Below are positions 53,546 to 64,000 of a DNA stretch of 64,000 bases, piece after piece (position 1 is the stretch's first letter; each line of letters opens with the position of its first letter). This DNA is from Desmodus rotundus (lineage: Eukaryota > Chordata > Mammalia > Chiroptera > Phyllostomidae). The stretch is from positions 20,023,735-20,087,734 of the forward strand of contig NC_071396.1 in NCBI RefSeq assembly GCF_022682495.2, read 5' to 3'. The notes under the pieces were generated by a model. It saw only the letters and a program-made list of their open reading frames with translations. It was not told where the DNA came from and ran no database searches. The position numbers and the translations under genes were made by a program.

Positions 53546-55734
53546 TCCTCTCCGCGGGGCAGTGCCGCTCTCAGGGAGTCATGCCCTCTCTGTTCCGAGA
53601 CTCGCACCCTTGGGTGTGAGAATCCCAACCAGGTGTGCCATAGCGTAGGAGCCCAGGGCCTGGGACTCCTCCAGTGTCACGGCCAAACACGCGCCCAGCT
53701 CCTAAGGCTGAACTCTGGTTCCTCGGGCCTGATGCTGCCCGGAGGACCCACCTTGACTTGCCCTCTTCAGGAAAGGCCCCGCTGGCTCTCTGGGAAACTC
53801 CCAGGTCCCGCAGAGACTTGCCAGGTGATAATTACAGGGGTGCAAAGACCCTCCTGCTTCACACACATAGTCATAATTATTTACCTTTGCCAGGCTCCAG
53901 AAGTGTGATGGGAGATTAGCTGAACAGAGAGGAGACTCGGCAGGCAGATCACCTTGCAGCTGACCTGTCAGCCGGATTTCGCAGCACCTGCCTGGTTCAG
54001 CTGGAGGGGCTGTGGCTCATTGGCTGGCAGAGGGCGGCAAATTGCCTCTAGGCCACAGTCCAAATCCAAATCCTCCCTGGCTCTGGGAGGCAGACCAGCA
54101 GCATCCACAGAGTGGGGGGATTTTCCCCACATCCGAGTTAGCTTCTGTACCACCTTCCAGCAGTCTCTAAGATCTGGTCTTTCGGACCATGCATTCACAC
54201 AAGATCCACAGCAATACTTGCTCCCTGAGCCCCTGGAGACGGGGCCCTGGGTCATCCGCTTCCCTGCCGGCGCCCCCTGGAGCAGAGACCCCTGGCTTGG
54301 AGGCTGCAGGAGGAATCCTGGGGAATTGGGTGGCCCTGCTGTTGCATAAACTGAGCCCACCGCCCCCCCCCCCCCCCCAGGATGATGAGTGCAGCTGGGG
54401 AGGAGAGACGAAAGCATTGCAAGCAGACAGGACAAATGAGAGCCTTTCATTAAGGTCAGGGATCGGTGATGTGGGAGCAGTGGGCCAGGTGTGTGACCGA
54501 TTTTGCTGGCTCCTCGGAGGAAGCCAAGAGTTTGAGAAATAATGGAGCCCTTAGTGCGGTAAGTAAAAACCCATGTATCTTGGGAATGAAAGCAAGAGCG
54601 CTGGCCATGGAAAGTTCCTGGTGCAGGCAGTCCTCACCTGGACGGACTGCACGCCTGCGGTGCCACTCACACTTGCAAATCAGTGCTTTCAAGGCGAGGA
54701 GAGGAAAATAAAAAGTCCAGGAGAGTATTTCTGGGAGAGCTGAGGACAGGAAGCCATTGGGAACTGCGGCCGGTGGGGCGTGGATGCTGGAGGCGGGCGA
54801 CGTTTGCTCCTTTGGACGGAGCGTCTGTCCAACCTGTGCTGGAGCTTCACGCTTTGTGAACACGCGTGAAAACCAGGCGGGGGCTCCGTGGGACTGGGCT
54901 GTTTTTCTCAGCTTAAATTGTTTTTATGGGGTTATGCTCAGTGTTCCTTTTTGTTTGGGGAATATTTTCATATTTTTTTTAATTAAAGAAACTAAGAAGA
55001 TCTTGAGTTTGGAAAGACACATTCAACCCAAATAAAGTGCCGAGAGCATAAACACGGTGGCCTTGATGTTTCCTGGGTCAATGGCCGGTGCTCCCAGCGT
55101 GCCCAAAAGTTTGGGAATTAGAAGAGAAGGAAAGGGCTCAGTCCCTGCTCTCTGGGTATTTCAGCATCTCTTGGTCCCCTCCTCCGACCTTGCTCCCCAG
55201 CTCCCAAGTCTGTGGCTCTGAAGGGAGGGGGGGCTCAGGTTGCAGAAGAGGGTGACATTCTCAAGCCGATTGTGGATGGAGGAGGACATTTCTGATGTGT
55301 CCATAGGAGGTGGCATGGGTGGGTGAGTGGAGTCAGCGTGGGTCCCTTCGTGGCCTCCCACAGCTCACACAGGGGGCAGGAGTGCCACCAGCAGAGCCGG
55401 GCTGGTCTCACAGGATCCACCTTCTAGAAGTTCTTCATCAACCTTGGGGGGTGCCGACTGTACTGTCACTGAGCGCAGTTTCACTGTCTGGAGAAATCCA
55501 CAGGGTGCTGCACAGGGCGTGGCACGTGGCGTGGGACACTTGGATTGGAGTGGCTCGCCCTTGGGAACCATCTTTGAGTCCGTACTTGTCTGCATTTTCC
55601 GTGCCCGTCTAGTTGCCAAATCTCACCCCCCTTCCTTGTGTGTCTCTGTCTACTCTCCCTTCCCACCCCCAGGATCTTACCCGAGAGTAGGAATCCTCAG
55701 GCCTGGGGACGTGCTCAGTGACTGAGAATTAGGG
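53546..55734. other. Unique stretch with C16 run
   Basis: C16 at 54363-54378. A CCAGGGGGCGCC box (minus strand, 54269-54281) matches the CTCF core only partly. AT-rich at 54905-54995. No exon recognised. The open frames 53968-54450 (minus) and 54456-54863 (minus) have no domain. Confidence 0.4.
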
Positions 55735-55870
55735 GCGCCCGCCTCTCGTTTGGCAGACAGGAAGGCTGAGACTCGAAGAGGTTAGGTGACTCATCAGAAG
55801 TCACTTAGCCAATGAGCAGCAGAGCTGGACCCGCACAGAATTGGCCTGGGACTCTGTCCACTCCGGCAAA
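55735..55870 (-). repeat. MIR SINE (antisense)
   Basis: GGCAGACAGGAAGGCTGAGA, CTCGAAGAGGTTAGGTGACT, CATCAGAAGTCACTTAGCCA and GCAGCAGAGCTGGACCCGCA give antisense MIR (cagatgaggaaactgaggc..agaggttaagtgacttgcccaaggtcac..cagagctgggat). Confidence 0.85.
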
Positions 55871-56756
55871 CCTGTCCGCGGGGACTGCTCTCCCAGGCCT
55901 TCTCTGTGTCCGTGGGGAGAAACCACATGGGGAACAGGTTGGATTGTGTAGCTACAGACACAACGAAGCAGCCAAGGCATTGCCAGATGTGCTCCCAGGC
56001 CTGTGGACTCACCATGTCACCAAGTGTCCTGGCCTCTCTGCCCGGACCTGGGCGACCGTGCCCATGAGAAGGGAGCATGAGGAGGTCATGTGCTGGTGAC
56101 CTGGGCTGGCAGCCACGCAGGACTGTGCCAGAGCCGGGCCTCCAGGCTGCCGGCACCACCTGTGACCTGTTCGGGCATCTACCAGCCACTCGGCCTCAGT
56201 GGGGAGTGTTGACCCCACCGGACTGGGTCAGTGCTGCAGGCCAGGGTTTCATCTTCCCTCCCACAGGGCTTAGGGCAGCGAGGTACTTCCAGGCAAGATT
56301 TCCCTGCCGATTAAAAAATGAAACCTAAAACACGTGGCGTATTGTGAGCAAAGACCCTCAAACTGGGGGAAAATCCTGGGAGACGGGAGACAAGGTCACG
56401 GAGGCAGCGTGTGGATGGAGATGGACACCACAGAGCAGCGACACTGTCCGGCTTGACCGAGGACCATGAGGCCCGGGTGGGATGCTGGTGGCCATCCCGG
56501 GACAGCTTTCCCAGGTCACCCTTGGGCCTGGGAGCCACTGGGACACTTTGTGGTGGGGCAGAGACCCCTGTGAAGGGCGGCTGCTCCACTAGTCCATCAG
56601 CAAGTCCTATCAGTTCGTCTCCAGTGAACATCTGATTGTGTCCCCTTATCCGTAGAACGGCCACTGGCCCTGTGCAGGTCCCGTCGTAGTTTCCTGAAAT
56701 GTCTCCTTTCCTGCACTCTTAACCACCTTGCCTTGATTCTTCAGCACAAACGTGAT
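55871..56756. other. Unique non-coding stretch
   Basis: No feature recognised. Confidence 0.4.
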
Positions 56757-56808
56757 GAAGAAGGAGGAGGAGAGGAAGAGAGAGGAGGAGAGGGAGGAGG
56801 AGGAGAGA
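56757..56808 (+). repeat. 52-nt pure purine (GGA/GA) tract
   Basis: From GAAGAAGGAGG to AGGAGAGA every base is a purine. Mirror-like purine runs can form triplex DNA in vitro. Here it is just an observed low-complexity tract next to an L2 relic. Confidence 0.9.
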
Positions 56809-56829
56809 TTATCTTATTTCCTCCCTTCC

Positions 56830-57110
56830 AATATGAAGGGTTCATTAAAACCCTTCCAAGTCTCCCCGTTGTGCTTAGCATGAAATCCCAACCTGGAGGC
56901 AGCTCTGCGCGGCCTGCCCCCTCCCAGCCCCCAGCCTCGTCTTGCTCCCTGTTCCTCTACACGCACACCACTCCTGCGTTTTCTTTAGTTCCTTGAACTC
57001 TGGCTGACCCCTGCTGCCTCAGGGCCTTTGCACACACCCTCCCTGCTGTCAGGAATAGTTTCCTGACTCTTCCCATGGCTGCCTTGGGGCCTCAGCTTGA
57101 GCAAGGCAGG
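56830..57110 (+). repeat. L2 LINE fragment
   Basis: AGCATGAAATCCCAACCTGG, CTCGTCTTGCTCCCTGTTCC, CTGCCTCAGGGCCTTTGCAC, ACACCCTCCCTGCTGTCAGG and AATAGTTTCCTGACTCTTCC follow sense L2 (..cctcgctcactctgctccagcc..cctcagggcctttgcactngctgttccc..ctggaat). Confidence 0.75.
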
Positions 57111-58039
57111 GGACAGTTCCTCCTGGCCTGGGGGAACCCCTGGAGGGTTAGCAAGAAGCTTTGCTTACAGAGAACCAGTGATAATGAATCAGTGTGGGAT
57201 TTTTTGGGGAAAGGGGCTATATAGGTTCAAACGTTTCGGTTAGACTCGTCAAGGCGGCGCACCTTACAGCGAAACCTCTGGGAAGCTCTTTTTTGGTGGC
57301 TGAGCAGTTCTGCCTGCACTCGGGCAGAGGCCGGGAAGGCAGTCACAGAAGCTGATGTGAGCCAGGGGGTGTGTTGGAGGTGCGGGGGGTGTGGGGGTGC
57401 AGAAGGCCTTCGGCAGCCTGGCTTGCCCTGCAGGCATGCTCCGCTTTGTCATTGGAACTAGCACTGACAAATAGAACAAACCTCGCCATTTTTTTTTTTT
57501 TTTTTTTTGAAATGGGCTTCAGAGGTGCTTTCCAAGAAACAAGGGAAAGAGGGATGGACAATGGTGACTCTGAGTCTGTCTGCTGAAGGCAGTCTGGGCC
57601 GAGGGGGGTCCTCAGTCATTTCCAAGGGCAAAGCCTTTCCTGCTGCACCGTGTGTGGCGCTAAAGAAAGGGGCTGGGCCTGGGGAGGGAGAGTGAGATTG
57701 ATGCCTAATTCAGCATGGCCTTATATGAACGTGAGGACGTCGGCAAGAGGCCTGTTTGCAGGTCGTGGTCACCCTCGCAGGCACCGGGGCTAGGACCCCA
57801 CATAGCTTTTTGGGGGACACAAGTCAGCTCGCAGCAGGGGGTCCCCGTGCTCCTGTACAGACAGATGGTGACCCACGTGCCCAGACGTGCTGGCCGAGGA
57901 CAAAACATCGCCTCCGATTTGAGCAAGACGTGACTTCAAAGTCTAGGGGGCACGACTTCCAGGAACATTTTGAGGGTTGGAGTAAGAAACCGCTGGAATT
58001 TAGGAAGGCTTCTTCATTCAAAGATTCCCAAATCCACAT
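57111..58039. other. Unique stretch with T20 run
   Basis: T20 at 57489-57508. If a retro-insert's tail, it would mark a minus-strand insertion to its right, but I cannot identify one. No exon recognised. Confidence 0.4.
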
Positions 58040-58450
58040 GACATGGGTGCCTGGTAGGCTGAACAATGGGCCATAGGACATGCCCTCGTCCTCCTTCCTG
58101 TGACCCGTCCACGTGGGGCTTCACACGGTAAAGGGGATTGACAGGTGTGACTAAGGTAAGGATTTTGAGATGAGACTATGCGGGGTTGTGGGAGTGGGTC
58201 GGAGTCAGGAGGAGATGCTACCCCAAGGGCAGAGGGGTTTGAAGACGCTAACCACTGCCCCGGAAGCTGGAGGAAGGCGGGGGCCCAGGGATGCAGGAAA
58301 GACACAGGCACACCCTCACCTCAGAGCCTCCAGGAGGAGCCAGCCCTGTGACCCCTTGCTCTGTGCCCTGTGACACCGAGTGTGCACTTCTGACAAGTCA
58401 GCTTGTCTTGGTTTATCCCCTGAGTTGGTGGCGATTAGTGGCAGCAGCCG
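58040..58450 (+). repeat. ERVL-MaLR LTR (MLT1 type)
   Basis: GGTAGGCTGAACAATGGGCC, GTCCTCCTTCCTGTGACCCG, GGTGTGACTAAGGTAAGGAT, TTTGAGATGAGACTATGCGG, CCGGAAGCTGGAGGAAGGCG, AGAGCCTCCAGGAGGAGCCA, GTGCACTTCTGACAAGTC in the order of a sense MLT1-like LTR (gatgtgattaaggttaaggaccttgagatggg..ctagaagctgg..agagcctccagaaaggaac..acttctgacctccag). No internal sequence. Confidence 0.7.
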
Positions 58451-59404
58451 TGGGAGAGCAGTAGAGTCCTCGTCAGGGGCCCAGTTCAGAGTCTTGCATT
58501 AGTTTCCCGACTGTCCGTCTGTCCCTTGTTCCTATGCACTTAGACCTGCGTCCGCCGCGTACGGAAGGCAGCGGTATTGGCTGGATGCGCAGGCTGAGAG
58601 CTCACACGTGGTGGACGTCAGAGCCTTTGGCCACCTTGCCGCCCTCGCGCCTGTGAGTAGAGAGGGGGATGGGACCGGAAACAAATAATCCCACAAATGA
58701 AGGGCTCGCAGATTACGTGGTGGCTGCTGCGAGAGGAGAGATGGCAGGGGACAGCGGCAGGGACCTAGCTTAGGTTCTGGGGTCAGGCAAGGCTGTCTGG
58801 GTACACAGAGTTGACACGAGCGCGGGACATGCTGTCTCTTGCGTCCACTTTCAAAGACAGACACTTCCTCTGCACAAGGAGGTGACCCAATCTGAGCTCT
58901 CGGCGTGGCCACCTTGTATAAAGTGGTCTCAGGTGGTCATCTGTCTGTGCTGTGGATAAGCCCGCTCCACGCTGGGGGCGGTGGCACGCTTCACCCTCGT
59001 CTGCTGTTCACACAGCGAGTGCCCTCCGCTGTGCGTCCTTCCCTCCCTGCAGGCCATCTGTCCCCAGCAGAGTGTGACCTCCATGGCTGTCCTTGGGAAT
59101 GAAGGGAAGGTGGCAGCACAGGACACAGGGGCAAAGCCCCCACACCCAGGCAGCCGGTGGCAGCTGGGAGAGGCGAGTGCAAACCCTGAGAATGTGGTAC
59201 TTGAGCAGTGTTAGAGCGGACACGGGACACGGGGCACAGGGGCCTCTCCCTGAGGCTCTCAGGGGGCACAGAGCAGGCCACTCTGACTGGGGTCTGGACA
59301 GCGGCAGAGTCCGGGAGGCATTCTGAGCAGGGGTGGCCAGAGTGGAGGGTCCCCACACCCAGGGCTATGTGGTTGGGGCCACGGCGTTCTGCACACCAGT
59401 GAAG
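58451..59404. other. Unique non-coding stretch
   Basis: No feature recognised. A TTGCATTAGTTTCCCGACTG block at 58495-58514 resembles one edge of the MLT1-type LTR in antisense, perhaps a separate scrap. Confidence 0.4.
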
Positions 59405-59580
59405 GCAGCAGCTACCGCTTCTCGAGCACTTCCTACGTGCGGGGACTGTGTTAGAGGCTGGGCACACCACACGTCCTCCGCCCCACCACAACACTCAGGG
59501 GTCTCAGAGAGCTGCGGTCACTCGGCCCCCTCCCCCGCTGCGAGGGTCCGAGTGCCATCCACCCGAATTCACACCGGGCT
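59405..59580 (-). repeat. MIR SINE (antisense), decayed
   Basis: TTCTCGAGCACTTCCTACGT, GCGGGGACTGTGTTAGAGGC, GGGTCTCAGAGAGCTGCGGT and CCACCCGAATTCACACC keep antisense MIR order (gcacttactatgtgccaggcactgtgctaag..gctcagagaggt..gattcgaaccc). Confidence 0.55.
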
Positions 59581-61149
59581 GTCAGCGCTGCAGTGATGAT
59601 GAGTTGTGAGAATGATGCAGCCTGGGGTCCCTCTCTGGTCCCCACTTACTGTTAACGTGGTTCAGAAGGGCCCCAAGCTCTGGGAGGTCAGAACTGGCCC
59701 CAGGTACAGTTGGGTGCTCTGGGGTCAGGGGGCACGGAAGAGCCCGCCATTGTAGGAGCCTCGCAGGAAAGCTCTGATGACAGTTAAGCCACCCGGCTGA
59801 CGCCAGGGCTCTGTCCCCTTTAGCTGCTGTGTGGGAGGGTTGGCCATGCAGCCAGACATGGCTCTCTGACATGCTCGTGGGGGCTCCTTTGAGAGGAAAG
59901 TCACTGGAGCATTGCAGTAGCAGAGCTTGGGTGCCAGAACATTCTGCAGGCAGCCACTTGCCACCTGCCACCCAGAAACCCTGCGCTGCCCTCCCCCCCC
60001 ACACACCCGACCTGCCTTATCAAGTGGGATCTTGTAGGAACTGCTGGCACCGCAGCAACCCGGGAGAATGCCACAGCTGAACAAAGGCTCTCCTGTTGGG
60101 GAAGATTTAGCCCCCGGCTGTGGCCTGGTGACGGCACTTCTTGCTCAAGCATTTACAGGGAAGCCAAGCCCTCCCACATCCTTGGGTGAATCAGTCCCCC
60201 GGGGCATCTATTTGAGGAAAGACCTTGCCCCGCAGGTGAGGTGGCAGCTGAGAAGTGAAGGGGTGGAGGCATGCTTTGGAGCAGGGCCAGGGAATGCTGC
60301 GTGGACACCTTCAGAAGCCTGTCCTTCCTCTGGGACCAGGCAGATGCTGCCAGAACAGGCTGAGGGGAAGGGAGCTGGGTTCGGATTGCAGGGCCCCCTT
60401 CCCCTTCCACGGGGGAGCTGAGGCCCAGCCGGGAGGCTTCCTGGGCCCTGCTGCAGCTCCTTGGGCTCCCCACACATGGTGGTGTCCTGTGGCCCTGCGT
60501 TCTGTTCTGAACGGCTGACCTCGTGCCTGGCTGTGGCCCGAGTGAGGAAGCCCGAGGTGGAGAGACCGGGAGTGGGTGTTAGCGCGGCTGGGACAGGGCC
60601 CATGTACGCTCGTCTGCTGCTGCGTGTTTTTTAGGACCTCCCAGAACCTTGGGCGCATTCTGGGTGCGAGGGCGCGGGGTGGGACGGGAGGGGTCAGCAG
60701 GCCCCAGCTGCCCAGAGCTCACCACACCAGGACATCAGGTGTCCACCTGTTCACCCCCTCACAGGACAATGGGCTCTGTGAGAAGAGGGGTGAAGTCTTC
60801 TATTCTTTGGGCCCCCAGCTTCTGAGATGCTGCCAGTATTGATAAGGCTTGTTACCTGGGGTTCCCGGGAGCTGTGGAAGAGTGGCGGTGAGCCCACACC
60901 AGCCAGACCCCCTCCCGTGGCAGGGAGGGCGCTGTGGGGATGCCCACTCTGGGTCGACCAGATCAGGAGTGTTTGGACATCTACCAGGAGCTCTTGATCT
61001 TCTGGGCAAGGTCCATGTGCTTCAAGGGGCCCCACACCTTCACTTCCCCGATGTAGAATGAACACCAAGGGAGAGGAGGCATCCTGCGTAAGGCTGGCGA
61101 GCGGCTGAGCCATCCATTCAGCGCGTTCCCCCGACGCGGCTCCACTCCA
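59581..61149. other. GC-rich unique stretch
   Basis: A C9 run is at 59992-60000. Open frames at 60153-60658 on the minus strand overlap each other and carry no domain. Nothing else recognised. Confidence 0.4.
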
Positions 61150-62015
61150 GTGGCTGGGGCAACGGCAGTGAGCGCAACAGGCAGAAATCCCTGCTCTCAC
61201 GGAGCTTCAGCCCCAGCAGAGGGAAACGAGCCGGCCAACGGGAAAACGAACTAAATGCACGTTGTGTCAGAGGCGGGAAATGCTAAGGAGAGAGACAGAG
61301 TCGAGAAGGTGGAGGGTGTCGGGGAAGGTGGCTGCTGTGATTTGGGGGGGTGGGGCAAGGAGGGTGACATTTGAATACAAACCTGAAGGAGCTCAGCGAG
61401 TTCTGGAAATAGCCAGGTCAGCGTTGCTGGGGGAGGGGGGGTCAGGAGGAGATGACCTGAGTCAGAGTGGGGAGCATGGGGGCAGATCACTCAGGGCCTG
61501 TGGGCTGAGCCGAGGCCTTGTGGCCGCTCTGAGGGAGATAGGGGTTTTGAGCAGAGAAGTGACCTGGTCCGCCCAGGTTCTCAGCTCTGGCTCCGGGACT
61601 GCGGACAGACTGAAGGGACAGGGTGGAGGCAGGCGAGGGGTGGGGGCCGCAGCAGGGTCAGGTTCTCTGCACGGCTGGGAAACAAGCCATAGGGTTTGCT
61701 GGCAGATTGGAGACGAGGTGTCAGAGAAAGGGAAGCTGCCCTTCTCGGAGATGGGGTGACTTTGAAGGGAGCTGAGATGAGAGGAGACCACACCTGGGAG
61801 AGCAAATCGGAGCTCCCTTTTGGACATGTGCCACCAGAGATGCCAAGCGGACGTGGGAGTGGAGGTGGCAGTGGACAGCTGGATCTCCCAGTCTGGGATT
61901 CAGTGGAGAGGCCTGGGCTGGAGAGAGGACTTGGTGTCATCGGTGTGGAAGAGATTTACCATCGAGACTCGGATGACATCACTGAGGCAGGAGGGAAACC
62001 AGGCGGGTGAGCTGT
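61150..62015 (-). repeat. L2 LINE 3' region (antisense), about 870 bp
   Basis: CAGGCAGAAATCCCTGCTCT, CACGGAGCTTCAGCCCCAGC, GGGTGACATTTGAATACAAA, CCTGAAGGAGCTCAGCGAGT, GATCACTCAGGGCCTGTGGG, GGTTTTGAGCAGAGAAGTGA, CCTGGTCCGCCCAGGTTCTC, GGAGATGGGGTGACTTTGAA, CTTTTGGACATGTGCCACCA, GAGGTGGCAGTGGACAGCTG, GGCCTGGGCTGGAGAGAGGA, and TGGTGTCATCGGTGTGG line up along antisense L2. It is the longest L2 relic here, and the open frame at 61262-61759 is a by-product of it. Confidence 0.8.
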
Positions 62016-64000
62016 AGCCAAGGGGAGGAGGGGAAGGGGGGAGGGGTCCTGTTCCATGGAGGGAGGGCGTGGGCTTGCCGTGGACTGCGCCCCCCTGGGG
62101 GGTTGCTCCCCACCAGCACAGCCCAGATTAAGGTTCTTCTCGGCACCTTCCACCCAGGACACTGAGGGAAATCACTGCTGGTCCCGTGGGACTACAACAC
62201 TGCCAGTGTCGTCAGCACTGCAGGGCCACCAGGGCGGTTGGCAAGGCAACGGCCAGCACCATGGATGGGTGGCACCATGGATGGGTAGCACCCTTAGTCT
62301 TCCTAGTGGTTTTTCCTAATGGACAGTTCTGGACACTAAGCATTAGCCCCCAAGGAGCTCACTCCACCAGGCCTGCCTGGGCTGCCACCCCTTCTCCCTC
62401 TCCCCCATCCCCTGTGTGATGCTCTTCCAAAGCTGGGCCTGCCAGTCCACGTTCCCTGTTTTTCCACACGGCCCCTCCCCTCCCTGCCCCTTCATTCTTA
62501 TTCCCTTGTAGGCCTTTCTTTTCCTGCTCAGCTTTGGGCCCCTCGCTCATTCTTGTCCTTGGAGAGCGTGTCCTCCAGCTACTCATGTCCCTGCTAAGTG
62601 GAGAGTGCTGCTTGCCCAGACCCACCCGCCCCTCCCTCTCCAATAGCTAGAGGTGTGTCTGGGCTGTCCAGTGAAGGACCACAGGCCCCCAGAGTCCTCT
62701 CAGCGTGGTGTGGTCAGAGGGCTGGTTTCTGCCAACAGAGTTTCTGAGGTGCTGTGTGCAGTGTCTGGACCTTTCCGGGGTCGGGGGGAGGTCTGTGCTG
62801 GTCACTCTCGAACCTTCTCCTCCTTCCTGCTGGTTGGAACATGAATCTCACAGGAAACCGTCTTGGGCTGAATGGGTGAGAGCGGCGTCGTACTCGGGAT
62901 GATGGAGCTGTGGGCAGAAGGTGGAACAGTGGGTGGGAGGGTCTCGGCAGAAGAGCTCTGGGTGGACTGCCCACCCAGACACTGAGAGGAACCAGAGGAA
63001 TGAGGTTATCTCCTTCACCTATTGTTTTGAGGTTCTGCCAGAACTGATGAGTCTGCATTCTAACTGATACATTCTTTAGGCTCTTGGACTGACTTCAGTA
63101 GCTTGGGGGTGACGTGAAGACAGAAATGTGCTTCCCATTGGCCCAGGGAGCCTGACACGGTGTAAGCTCAGTAGCGACCCGTTGGAAGCATGAGTGAGTC
63201 CTGTTTCACGCTGGCGCCCTGACCTCTGCTTTCCTAAGACTGGGTGGCTCCTGACCCATCCCCTGTCACTCGCTCGGACTATGAGGGTCTCTGTGATGGG
63301 CCAGTTCCCAGGAAGTGAAAAGTCGGGGAAGGCAGCCCCTGTCCAGCTGCAGGACTCTGAGGGTGTGAGCCTCGAACCAGGCTACAATGATCACCTTCCT
63401 GTCTGTTGAGCGAGGGGTTCCCATGACTGCGCAGCTCCGTGGTGACCATGCCTCCTCCGTGGGTGAGGCCCCCTGGACAGTCACAGCAGTGGCAGGTGAC
63501 CCATCAGGCAGCCCTGGAGCTGGGAGGATGGAAGAACCCAGTATGGCCTTATGTTCAACAGATTTTCAGAGTTGTGACTCTCCCAGGAAACAGCTGCCCA
63601 GAGCTCCGGCCTACCTTGGCCTGCAGGTCTTCTCGGTCTGCTGGATGTGAGTGTCCGCCCGCCATCTGCCCTGCGTGAGCCTTCACTCCTGACCAGGGCA
63701 GCCCACACTCACCAGTCCTGCCTGCTGGTTCCTGAGCTGGTGGAACCCTGAGAACTTCCCAGCTGCCCAGTCGAACTCCGTCCGTGGGGATGGCCCTGTA
63801 ACCCCTCGTCTCAGGGCCCTGTGACACAGTTTCCTTGCAGGGAGCCCGCTCCCTCCAGACCAAGCTTCCTCCCCCGGGTCTCGCCCCTACGCCACTCCCT
63901 CGTATTGTCTGAATACCCAGGCCTGGAACGGGCGTTCCTCAAAAGTGCTCCCACGTATTCTTGCTGTTGCGTTTTCACTATGAGACCGAGGGCTCCAGGC
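62016..64000. other. Unique stretch to window end
   Basis: A 16-bp tandem duplication GCACCATGGATGGGTG/A is at 62256-62271 and 62272-62287. No exon, RNA gene or clear repeat otherwise. The minus frame at 62714-63058 and others have no recognisable domain. Confidence 0.4.

Noticed and set aside
54269..54281. CCAGGGGGCGCC box as a CTCF site
   Set aside because: The core matches but the upstream half of the motif does not, so it is weaker than the site at 23142.

Overview
This window looks like nuclear DNA of a bat (Chiroptera), from an intron or from between genes. The best evidence is four tRNA-derived SINEs of the bat VES/MEG type (32482-32625, 33445-33697, 35158-35377, and 26919-27233 inside an older LTR). 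Each has a head ending in a GCCCTG..CAGGGC-like box on the minus strand, a second CCTGACTGGG-type box, a run of GAGAGA/CATCGATGT and an A/T-rich tail. The background is the usual placental one: MIR and L2 relics, ancient L1M 3' ends, ERVL-MaLR (MLT1) LTRs and hAT DNA transposon scraps. Sequence is moderately GC-rich with CpG depletion outside a few patches. No bacterial, phage or CRISPR feature is present.

I could not recognise a host protein-coding exon, tRNA gene, rRNA or known small RNA. Open frames of 100-250 codons are common on both strands because the DNA is GC-rich. They carry no recognisable domain, overlap one another in several frames, and often run through repeats. The only protein-coding relic I can identify is a broken LINE-1 ORF1.

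Layout: 1-3.1 kb is mostly unique sequence with L2/MIR relics. At 3.1-3.8 kb there is a bat-type L1 3' end and an older L1M piece. From 4 to 15.3 kb there are scattered MIR, L2, MLT1, hAT and L1M relics. At 15.33-17.30 kb lies a nearly complete minus-strand half-LINE-1 (HAL1-like) element, 1,969 bp, with 20-bp target-site duplications, a 5'UTR, ORF1, only the first few codons of ORF2 and then the 3'UTR. From 17.3 to 24.9 kb come MIRs, tandem repeats and an MLT1 LTR. At 24.9-27.6 kb there is an old L1M, MIR/L2 and an MLT1 LTR split by a bat SINE. From 27.6 to 31.9 kb the sequence is mainly unique and holds one protein-like open frame I cannot name. At 31.9-33.0 kb an ancient minus-strand HAL1 is interrupted by a bat SINE, and two more bat SINEs and an L1M piece follow up to 35.4 kb. 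From 35.4 to 64 kb the DNA is mostly unique with dispersed MIR/L2/MER/MLT1 relics, a probable ERV1-type LTR near 47.5 kb, and a long L2 piece at 61-62 kb.

No set of genes works together here. What the window does show is retrotransposon history: old MIR, L2 and MLT1 copies were later broken by L1/HAL1 and then by bat SINEs. The HAL1-like element is the most informative item, because its structure, its ORF2-deletion junction and its target-site duplication can all be read from the sequence.
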